NCBI GenBank assembly: GCA_003512955.1
Contig: DOTG01000038.1
Span: 248,001-312,000, forward strand
Length of the DNA: 64,000 bases
Reading direction: 5' to 3'
Source: Marinilabiliales bacterium
GTDB taxonomy: Bacteria > Bacteroidota > Bacteroidia > Bacteroidales > SZUA-534
Position 1 is the first letter of the stretch; the number at the start of each line of letters is the position of its first letter. The position numbers and the translations under genes are program-made. Shown here in pieces: positions 58,151 to 64,000 of the stretch. The notes under the pieces were generated by a model. The model was not told where the DNA came from, did no database searches, and saw only the letters and a list, made by a program, of their open reading frames with translations.

Positions 58151-58519
58151 TTATTGCCTTGCTTTAAAAACAACCGAAGTAATTAATTCAATCAGGAACC
58201 CATAAATCATTCCCATAACAATTGTTGAAGTCAATAGCATTGTATGTGAAAATTCAGGGTTTTCAGGTCCTAACATGGCACCAAACCCGGCAGGCAAACT
58301 AAAAACCAGCCCCATTGTTATTCCATGTAACGACCAATGTTTTAAAGTAAAACGGCTTATACCGATAGCTACACCAATTAGCATTCTTCCAAGGATTATG
58401 TTCAGGGCTAAAATAGTTGATACTCCACTTTGCCCGCTTGATGCTAAGCCATAACAGACAAAGCCAAAAACTACCCCTAATACTGTGCTGATAATTAATC
58501 TTTTTGTTTTCATAATCAT
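58151..58519 (-). CDS. Small four-helix membrane protein, function unknown
   Basis: 122 residues (start ATG 58519 or 58513). Four predicted membrane helices: near 9-27, 36-54, 65-85 and 93-117. Conserved-looking FTLKHWSLHGITMGLVFSLP lies between helices 2 and 3. No family was recognised. Flanked on both sides by related spacer elements, so it may be a movable unit. Confidence 0.65.
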   Translation of the reverse strand: MIMKTKRLIISTVLGVVFGFVCYGLASSGQSGVSTILALNIILGRMLIGVAIGISRFTLKHWSLHGITMGLVFSLPAGFGAMLGPENPEFSHTMLLTSTIVMGMIYGFLIELITSVVFKARQ

Positions 58520-58601
58520 TTACCTTTATTTGTTATTAATTTGTTTCAATCTAAAGGTAAGAATTTTTTAGCAAAAACATGCCAGAGCCATTTTCCTGGC
58601 T

Positions 58602-58730
58602 TGCCACTAGCATCTGCGGTTATACCCAGTGCAGGGGTACGAAGCGGTTCCCTGTCAAGCTACACAAAAGTTGAAGCGGGGCAGAATGCTTGAATCATCA
58701 CTGAAACCCTTATTGCATATAGCCTTTATT
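58602..58730. repeat. Island spacer element, copy A
   Basis: Holds TGCCACTAGCATCTGCGG (58602-58619, continuing to 58627) and, 102 bases on, the 27-base motif at 58704-58730 starting AAACCCTTATTGCAT. Same order and orientation as copy B. Confidence 0.6.
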
Positions 58731-58751
58731 AGCGGTTCGTTGGTTTTCTTG

Positions 58752-58970
58752 TTATTCAGTTTTTCCTTTAAATAGTGCATAAATCGCCATTGCATGCCCA
58801 TGTCCCAATTCAAATTCCTCTTTCAGCCAATTTGTAATTTCTGTTGCTTTTGTTTTAGGATTAAGTTTTCCGGCAATAATAAATTCTTTTTCCTCAGCCA
58901 TTTTTTTAAAATCGTCAGGGGTCTTACCTGTCTTGGCTTTTATGTGGTCAATGTATGCTTGAAACGACAT
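58752..58970 (-). CDS. DUF4287-domain protein
   Basis: 72 residues: MSFQAYIDHIKAKTGKTPDD, then TEITNWLKEEFELGHGHAMA and IYALFKG at the end, the DUF4287 pattern. The family is helical and of unknown function, often found beside SRPBCC and DoxX-like genes. Here it is 5 bases after the DoxX-like gene, in one operon. Confidence 0.88.
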   Translation of the reverse strand: MSFQAYIDHIKAKTGKTPDDFKKMAEEKEFIIAGKLNPKTKATEITNWLKEEFELGHGHAMAIYALFKGKTE

Positions 58971-58975
58971 AACAA

Positions 58976-59347
58976 TTAAATTTTACTCCTATTTAATTTA
59001 TGATAGTAAATGTATGAAACGGCTAAAATCCCGAATACAACCAATGGGAAAAATGTTTGTCCATTTAGTCCGTCAACCGCTCCGTGACTGATTGTCGCAA
59101 AAATAAAGTCAAAAGCAAAACCGGCATAAGCCCATTCTTTTACCCGTTTAGGAATTTGTGGTATAGTTAATGCCAATACTCCTAAAACTTTAAATACAAC
59201 CAATGCGTTTCCAAAATACCCCGGATAACCCAAATGTGCAATTCCTTCTTTTGCCAATTCTGTTTGCGAAGTCAATGCGGGCATTACTCCTTCAAACAAA
59301 GCGATGATTGTTGTCGCAGTCCAAAATATTATTTTCTCTTTTCTCAT
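58976..59347 (-). CDS. DoxX-like membrane protein
   Basis: 123 residues from ATG 59347 (the longer frame overlaps the SRPBCC gene). Four membrane helices; KIIFWTATTIIALFEGVMPA, LGYPGYFGNALVVFKVLGVLA and YAGFAFDFIFATISHGAVDG match the DoxX-like family (PF13564). Function unknown. Between SRPBCC and DUF4287 genes with gaps of 5 bases. Confidence 0.85.
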   Translation of the reverse strand: MRKEKIIFWTATTIIALFEGVMPALTSQTELAKEGIAHLGYPGYFGNALVVFKVLGVLALTIPQIPKRVKEWAYAGFAFDFIFATISHGAVDGLNGQTFFPLVVFGILAVSYIYYHKLNRSKI

Positions 59348-59352
59348 ATTTA

Positions 59353-59772
59353 TTATAGTTTTGATGCCACCTTTATTTGTTGTTGCACATGAGCGGGCAT
59401 TTCCGCAGCTATTTTCTTTACCACTAATTGCACCCACAGAAAACTCAAAATGCCTTTTACATAGATTGTGTTTGTTATTTTCAGTCCGTCGGCAGTTTCT
59501 TCTATAAGGTGGTCATAATACATTTTAGCCAGAGGAAATGTTCCAAATTCCAGGCAATGCTTATTTTCTTCAACTTTCAGCAATGTTACTTTCACAATCC
59601 GTCCGTTCTTGGGTTGAATCAGATAATGATTCCCAGCCTCAAATTTGCCTTCAAGTTTCGCAAGTTCAATTTGATTGTTCCACACAGGCCAACTGTTTAT
59701 ATCAGTAAAAAGCTTCCAGATTTGCTCCTTTGTTACTTCTTTTGTTACTATAGTATAAGATTTTGTCCACAT
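59353..59772 (-). CDS. SRPBCC-family (START-like) protein
   Basis: 139 residues. Begins YTIVTKEVTKEQIWKLFTDI and WPVWNNQIELAKLEGKF, the START/polyketide-cyclase-like fold that holds hydrophobic ligands. Its ligand is unknown. First of the three-gene operon with the DoxX-like and DUF4287 genes; a strong hairpin lies 39 bases upstream of its start. Confidence 0.85.
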   Translation of the reverse strand: MWTKSYTIVTKEVTKEQIWKLFTDINSWPVWNNQIELAKLEGKFEAGNHYLIQPKNGRIVKVTLLKVEENKHCLEFGTFPLAKMYYDHLIEETADGLKITNTIYVKGILSFLWVQLVVKKIAAEMPAHVQQQIKVASKL

Positions 59773-59810
59773 AAATTTATTTTTTAAGCATCACATTTTA
59801 AGAGATAAAA

Positions 59811-59849
59811 TTGACTCATCGGTTGGCTTAGTACCAACCGATGAGTCAA
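59811..59849 (-). terminator. 16-bp perfect hairpin between small genes
   Basis: Arm 59811-59826, loop CTTAGTA, arm 59834-59849, all 16 pairs perfect. On the minus strand AATTTTATC follows, so it probably ends the transcript of the 59-codon gene. A protein-binding role cannot be excluded. Confidence 0.6.
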
Positions 59850-59890
59850 ATAAACCACTTAATTCAAATCAAGAAACAACGGGCAATAAT

Positions 59891-60070
59891 TTATTTAAGC
59901 GAAGCTTTCACTTTCTTTATTGTGTCGGCTCCGTAATAACTACATCCGGCTTTTACCAGATCCGGTTTAATATCGAGCGCTTTAATTGTTTTTAACACTA
60001 CTGCACCGGATACACCCAACTGTGCCGCAATTTTACCGGCTGTTAACAATTCTGATTTTTCTTTTTCCAT
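59891..60070 (-). CDS. 59-residue helix-turn-helix-like protein
   Basis: A small frame from ATG 60070 to TAA 59891-59893. It starts MEKEKSELLTAGKIAAQLGV and continues SGAVVLKTIKALDI and GCSYYGADTIKKVKASLK. LTAGKIAAQLGVSGAVV looks like the first helices of a MerR/excisionase-type winged helix, with the wing YYGADTI. Clean codon use and a following hairpin support a real gene. It may regulate the adjacent SRPBCC operon (inference). Confidence 0.65.
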   Translation of the reverse strand: MEKEKSELLTAGKIAAQLGVSGAVVLKTIKALDIKPDLVKAGCSYYGADTIKKVKASLK

Positions 60071-60157
60071 ACAATTGATTTTTTAAGTTTTGATTTCTTG
60101 GTTTTCCTTTTTTCCAAATAGTTTTCCTGAATTGATATGCTTATATGATTTCCAATT

Positions 60158-60565
60158 TTATTTATTAGCATCCATTATAGGTTGAAGTAGGCCAACCCGA
60201 TTATTCTCGGTGTCAAAAAACGAAACAGATATTCCGATTCCAGGAATAGCCATTGGCTCACCAATCAAACGGCCGCCAGCACTCACAATATCCTTCATAG
60301 ACTCTTTAATGTCGTCAACTGCAATAACTACAGAAGGATGTGGTGCTGAATCATTATTTTTCTGATAAAAACCACCATTTATCATTCCTGCATTTTTTGG
60401 CCTTCCATACCGGTCAACATCAGAGGTGGTTACAACCACATAATTTCCCATTTCAGGGCCAAGCATCTGTGTTTTCCATCCAAAAACATTAGTATAAAAA
60501 TCGGCCATCCGTTTTTTATCTTCCGCCGGCATTTCAAAATGTACTACTGGGTTCATTTTTTTCAT
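60158..60565 (-). CDS. VOC-family (glyoxalase-like) protein
   Basis: 135 residues from ATG 60565, preceded by AAGGAGAGAAAAG, a rare Shine-Dalgarno-like site in this window. Two beta-alpha-beta-beta-beta modules: VVHFEMPAEDKKRMADFYTN and FGWKTQMLG, then VVIAVDDIKESMKDIVSAGG and FFDTENNRVGLLQPI. Close to PhnB/glyoxalase-like proteins. Substrate unknown. Divergent from the AraC-type gene. Confidence 0.87.
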   Translation of the reverse strand: MKKMNPVVHFEMPAEDKKRMADFYTNVFGWKTQMLGPEMGNYVVVTTSDVDRYGRPKNAGMINGGFYQKNNDSAPHPSVVIAVDDIKESMKDIVSAGGRLIGEPMAIPGIGISVSFFDTENNRVGLLQPIMDANK

Positions 60566-60789
60566 AATCTTTTCTCTCCTTTGATTTTTTATAAAATTGA
60601 TGTTTTGTTCTTTGTTTTTTGTTATCAGGTTCTGCATCAAATTGCGGCTCCTCGTTTTTAGTTTTTAATTTGTTAAAACAATTTCCTGAAAACAAAGTTC
60701 GAACATTGTGGTTATTAGAGCAGTAACATAAGGGTCAATTTTAGGGGCATTTGAGACAAAAAGGTATTATGTTTGTAAAAAGCAGGAAA

Positions 60790-61761
60790 ATGAAAAATTT
60801 AGGATTGATTGTACCCACCGATTATAAGCTGTTGAGTATAGCTGCAATTTTGGATGTTTTTGAAACTACGAACCGTGTATCTGTCGAAAATAACCAGAAA
60901 ACACCGTTCAAAATTCATGTAGTGCGGACTCCTGAACAGATTGAAGCAGAAGGTTCAATGTTTCATGGTTATTCTGTATTGCCGATACAATCAGACCTGC
61001 AAGCCGATATTGTACTGATACCTTCATTTACCACTACTAATATGCCGGACACTCTTTTGAAGAATCAAAGATTTATTCCGTGGATCAGGAATCAATACAT
61101 AGAAGGGGCTGAGATAGCGAGTTTCTGTACCGGAGCCTTTTTGTTTGGCGCATCAGGTTTGCTCAATGGAAGAATGGCTACCACGCATGTGGATGCAAGT
61201 AACCGGTTTGCAGCTTCTTTCCCTGAGGTTATTTTAAAGCCCGATCATGTAGTTACCATTGACGGACGGTTCTATACCAGCGGCGGTTCAACATCAACCT
61301 TTCATTTGTTACTGCGAATTGTACAAAAATACTGCGGAAATGAGGTGGCTATACGAATTGCAAAAATTTTTGCAATTGATATGGATCGGTACAACCAAAG
61401 TTATTTTGGCACTTTCGCACCCAGCCATAACCATAAAGATGATCTGGTAAAAAAAATCCAGGATAACATCGAAGCAAAGTTCCGTGAAATTGAAACGATA
61501 GAAGAAATTATTAAAAATATTCCGTCGAGCAGACGTAATATTGTCCGGAGGTTCAAACAGGCCACAGGGGTACCGCCAATTGAGTATTTACAGAATGTAC
61601 GGGTTGAATCGGCTAAGAAACAACTTGAACATACCAATGACACTATTAATGAGGTTATTGAACAAAGTGGCTATTCCGACCCCAAATCGTTCCGGAAAAC
61701 TTTTGTTAAAATTGTGGGGATGCCTCCTTTGGAATACCGGAAGAAATTCAGGGTTATATAG
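60790..61761 (+). CDS. AraC-family regulator with DJ-1/PfpI-like domain
   Basis: 323 residues from ATG 60790 (ATG 60769 and TTG 60751 are in frame). The N-terminal DJ-1/PfpI-like (GATase1) domain has IVPTDYKLLSIAAILDVFE and ASFCTGAFLFGASGLLNGR, with Cys at the nucleophile position; the C-terminal AraC HTH_18 has RNIVRRFKQATGVPPIEYL and INEVIEQSGYSDPKSFRKTF. GlxA-like regulators of this kind often control nearby detoxification genes. The divergent VOC gene is a natural target (inference). Confidence 0.92.
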   Translation: MKNLGLIVPTDYKLLSIAAILDVFETTNRVSVENNQKTPFKIHVVRTPEQIEAEGSMFHGYSVLPIQSDLQADIVLIPSFTTTNMPDTLLKNQRFIPWIRNQYIEGAEIASFCTGAFLFGASGLLNGRMATTHVDASNRFAASFPEVILKPDHVVTIDGRFYTSGGSTSTFHLLLRIVQKYCGNEVAIRIAKIFAIDMDRYNQSYFGTFAPSHNHKDDLVKKIQDNIEAKFREIETIEEIIKNIPSSRRNIVRRFKQATGVPPIEYLQNVRVESAKKQLEHTNDTINEVIEQSGYSDPKSFRKTFVKIVGMPPLEYRKKFRVI

Positions 61762-61809
61762 GTTTTTCCAGTCTTTTCAGGAGAATTATACATTAAAACG
61801 GGATAAATT

Positions 61810-62075
61810 TCCGAAGCACTCTTTTCAAAAAATTGGAATCTTAAGGTCATCCGGTTTTTTAAATTTCCGGTGTAATTTTGGCTAATAGTTTGAAAAACAA
61901 ATGATTGCCAATTGAAATTTAGCAGGTGTTCCATAATACTTGGCATACAATATTTTTTCTTGATGAACTTCCATAATCGTTCTATGATATTTAGGTTGGG
62001 AGAATAGAGAAGCAAAAACAAAAGTATTATATCCAATTCTTTAGCTACATATCTAAGGTTATCATCCAGCAGTCC
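61810..62075 (-). pseudogene. IS630-family transposase remnant (C-terminal part)
   Basis: Minus-strand reading from about 62069 gives LLDDNLRYVAKELDIILLF, then YSPNLNIIERLWKFIKKK, the DD(E) end of IS630 transposases (DNxxYH, YSPxLNxIExxW). After KKK the family match moves to another frame (ILYAKYYGTPAKFQLAIICF) and then back (NYTGNLKNRMTLRFQFF), so there are at least two frameshifts. The N-terminal two thirds are missing. A 21-bp tandem repeat adjoins the broken end. Confidence 0.75.
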
Positions 62076-62086
62076 CTAAGTAAGCT

Positions 62087-62170
62087 TACTGCTATTGTAT
62101 TTAGGTTTACTGCATTTATGTTTTTGCCTACTGCAAATGTATTTGAGCCTACTGCTTTGAAACCGAAAAC
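62087..62170. repeat. 21-bp tandem repeat, about four copies
   Basis: TACTGC starts at 62087, 62108, 62129 and 62150, exactly 21 bp apart; units resemble TACTGCAAATGTATTTGAGCC. The last copy fades near the NAD+ synthase stop (62181). It fills the space between the IS630 remnant and nadE. Confidence 0.8.
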
Positions 62171-62180
62171 TACTTTCAGC

Positions 62181-63836
62181 TTAATACCTTGCCACCAAAG
62201 GCATCCGCCGGCCAAAACCAAAGGCTTTTGACGAGATGCGCAGGATGGGCGGTGCCTGAAAACGCTTGTATTCGTTTATGTTCACCAGCCGCAACACCTT
62301 TTCAACTACTTGCGGTGGGTAACCCAAAGCAATAATTTCCGAAGCACTCAGCTTTTGCTCAATGTATTGGAACAATATGGCATCGAGCAAATCATATTCG
62401 GGCAGCGAATCGGAATCTTTCTGGTTGGGGCGCAACTCAGCCGATGGAGGTTTCAGGATGGTATTCACCGGGATGATCTCTTTATCGCGGTTCATGTAAT
62501 GGGCCAGCTTAAACACATCGGTTTTATATACATCGCCCAACACGCTTAATCCGCCGTTCATGTCGCCGTAAAGGGTTCCATAACCTACCGCGGCTTCGCT
62601 CTTGTTGCTGGTATTGAGCAAGATGTGCCCGAATTTATTCGATAAGGCCATCAACAACGTACCACGTACCCGGGCCTGGATGTTTTCTTCGGTTACATCG
62701 GCGGGTAAGCCCTTAAACAAAGGCCCCATCGCCTGTTCAAATGTATCAACAATGGGTTGGATGGGAACAATTTCGTACGAGATGTGTAGGTTCTCGGCCA
62801 AATCCACGGCATCGTTAATGGAATGATCCGATGAATATTTTGATGGCATAAGCAACACCCGGAGGTTTTCGCCCCCCAAAGCCTCAGCCGCCAATACCAA
62901 GGTAACGGCAGAGTCAATTCCCCCGCTTAAGCCCAGCGTGGCTTTTTTAAAATGCATTTTTCCAAAATAATCGCGGATGCCCACCACTAAAGCCTCATGG
63001 ATTTGTGCAATGTAATCGGAAGGTTCTAAAAGTTCGGGTTTGTATTTTTGTTGCATCAGCGCCTGGGTATCGACAAAAATCAGGTTTTCGTTAAAAACGC
63101 CGCAATGCGCCACCACATTTCCCTGAGCATCGAGCACCATGGAATCGCCATCGAAAATCAGTTCGGTATTGCCTCCGGTTTGGTTCACATAAATGACCGG
63201 AAGCTGGTAACGTTCCGCATTTTCTTTCAACACCTGGATGCGTACCTTTCCCTGATTGTATGAATAGGGCGAAGCGGCAATGTTTATGATGTAATCGGGA
63301 TTCAGTTTGGCCAACCCGCTCATGGGCGACCGTTTGTACAGCGCCCCTTTGGCACTGATGTATGCCGATGGCTGCTTGTCCCACAAATCCTCGCAAATGG
63401 TTAAGGCAATCTTTTCGCCTTTCCATTCCAACAGTTCAAAGGTTTCATTAGGTTCAAAATAGCGGTATTCGTCAAAAATATCGTAAGTAGGCAGGAGGGT
63501 TTTATTCCTGATGGCCATGATTTGCCCGTTGGCCAACAAACAGGCGGAGTTAAACAGTTTTTTGCCTTTTGAGGCAGGATTGATGGTAGGCACCCCAACA
63601 ATGGCTGCAACGTTTATACAACGCGCGGCCAATTGTTTCACGGTTTCGTTGCAACGGATAATAAAATCGTGCTGCTCCAGCATGTCGTGTGGTGGATAAC
63701 CACAAACCGAAAGTTCCGAGAATATGACCAGTTCAGCCCCTTGTTTTTCGGCCTGTACCAATGCCTCAGCCATCTTTTGGTTATTTAAATCAAAATTCCC
63801 CACATGGTAATTCAATTGGGCCAGAGCGATTTTCAT
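62181..63836 (-). CDS. nadE: Glutamine-dependent NAD+ synthase
   Basis: 551 residues: an N-terminal nitrilase-type glutaminase domain with triad Glu41, Lys112 and Cys148 (ICEDLWD), and a C-terminal synthetase domain with P-loop LGLSGGIDSA (about 302-311) and NKSEAAVGYGTLYGDMNGG. Makes NAD+ from deamido-NAD+ with ammonia from glutamine. Complete and of normal length. It is downstream of an outer-membrane protein gene on the same strand. Confidence 0.96.
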   Translation of the reverse strand: MKIALAQLNYHVGNFDLNNQKMAEALVQAEKQGAELVIFSELSVCGYPPHDMLEQHDFIIRCNETVKQLAARCINVAAIVGVPTINPASKGKKLFNSACLLANGQIMAIRNKTLLPTYDIFDEYRYFEPNETFELLEWKGEKIALTICEDLWDKQPSAYISAKGALYKRSPMSGLAKLNPDYIINIAASPYSYNQGKVRIQVLKENAERYQLPVIYVNQTGGNTELIFDGDSMVLDAQGNVVAHCGVFNENLIFVDTQALMQQKYKPELLEPSDYIAQIHEALVVGIRDYFGKMHFKKATLGLSGGIDSAVTLVLAAEALGGENLRVLLMPSKYSSDHSINDAVDLAENLHISYEIVPIQPIVDTFEQAMGPLFKGLPADVTEENIQARVRGTLLMALSNKFGHILLNTSNKSEAAVGYGTLYGDMNGGLSVLGDVYKTDVFKLAHYMNRDKEIIPVNTILKPPSAELRPNQKDSDSLPEYDLLDAILFQYIEQKLSASEIIALGYPPQVVEKVLRLVNINEYKRFQAPPILRISSKAFGFGRRMPLVARY

Positions 63837-63916
63837 GTTTATTTAATTTTTAGCCACCAATTACACGGATAGGCATGTTTGGTTTCTGGTCTCTAAAAAG
63901 CTATCCACTTATTATA

Positions 63917-64000
63917 TTAAAACAAAATGCCGAACTTAAGCATCAGGCTCCGGACAGAAAGATTGTCCTCAAAATCGGTATCTGTATTTCGGGAGGCATC
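63917..64000 (-). CDS. C-terminal end of an outer-membrane beta-barrel protein (partial)
   Basis: The minus frame entering from the right edge ends at TAA 63917-63919 (27 residues seen: NLSVRSLMLKFGILF at the end). The final strand with terminal Phe is the usual outer-membrane barrel end recognised by BamA. Nothing more can be said without the rest. Confidence 0.55.
   Translation of the reverse strand, partial: DASRNTDTDFEDNLSVRSLMLKFGILF

Noticed and set aside
57979..58730. Integron attC sites
   Set aside because: The spacers are related to each other, but canonical core sites (GTTRRRY and its partner) could not be found at matching places, and no integrase is in the window.
61671..62036. 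121-codon frame as an intact gene
   Set aside because: It only begins inside an IS630 transposase C-terminus and contains frame changes relative to the family; treated as a pseudogene.

Overview
The window looks like a chromosomal segment of an anaerobic or facultatively anaerobic Bacteroidota, most likely class Bacteroidia (Marinilabiliales/Prolixibacteraceae-like; this placement is inference). The evidence is a type IX secretion plug protein, an Na+-NQR operon with ApbE, TlpA/DUF4369 and DUF2807 proteins, FtsX/MacB permease expansions, start sites mostly without a Shine-Dalgarno sequence, and several promoters of the Bacteroidota type (-33 TTTG, -7 TAnnTTTG). No rRNA, tRNA or CRISPR array was seen.

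Layout. 0-3 kb: end of an upstream gene, then an NtrB/NtrC-type two-component pair on the minus strand. 3.1-17.5 kb: a divergent MacAB/TolC-like export locus with TolC, HlyD-type adaptor, ABC ATPase and four tandem FtsX-family permeases. A sigma-54-like promoter precedes tolC, so the sigma-54 regulator next door is its probable activator. A small four-helix-bundle gene, G-rich repeats and a 43-bp tandem repeat array sit between the genes. 17.6-24.5 kb: nqrABCDEF and apbE (minus strand), the respiratory sodium pump and its flavin transferase. 24.8-31.9 kb: T9SS plug protein, CstA-type transporter, OmpH/Skp chaperone, glycosyltransferase, a carrier-protein-like protein without the carrier serine, a lipoprotein phosphoesterase, and FtsB/DivIC.

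32.3-35.6 kb: ThiS-like carrier and ThiF-like activating enzyme, divergent from a tungsten-type aldehyde ferredoxin oxidoreductase (AOR). 35.6-43.7 kb: PfkB kinase, a porin-glnK-amtB ammonium operon behind three direct repeats, a cupin, two aldehyde dehydrogenases (ALDH7 and P5C dehydrogenase) and ppnP. 43.7-53.8 kb: a tungstate/molybdate and pterin-cofactor locus (ModE-like regulator, wtpABC, moeA, compact moaA, moaC, MOSC protein, MogA-domain protein). It is interrupted by a CheY-CheC-histidine kinase operon and a SiaC-like gene. With the AOR and ThiS/ThiF genes this makes a metal uptake, cofactor assembly and enzyme set; moaE is not in the window.

53.8-57.0 kb: TlpA-like thioredoxin, HD hydrolase, EngB GTPase, DUF2807 protein. 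57.1-61.8 kb: an accessory run of small minus-strand genes (Cdd1-like, truncated BtrH-like, membrane protein, DUF4287, DoxX-like, SRPBCC, tiny HTH, VOC) with two related spacer sequences, then an AraC regulator. 61.8-64 kb: an IS630 transposase remnant, a 21-bp tandem repeat, NAD+ synthase, and the end of an outer-membrane protein gene.

The signals least explained by known families are the 43-bp palindromic repeat array, the nested palindromes before the ModE-like gene, the repeats before glnK-amtB, the shared spacers in the small-gene island, and the phosphorelay inside the pterin-cofactor locus.
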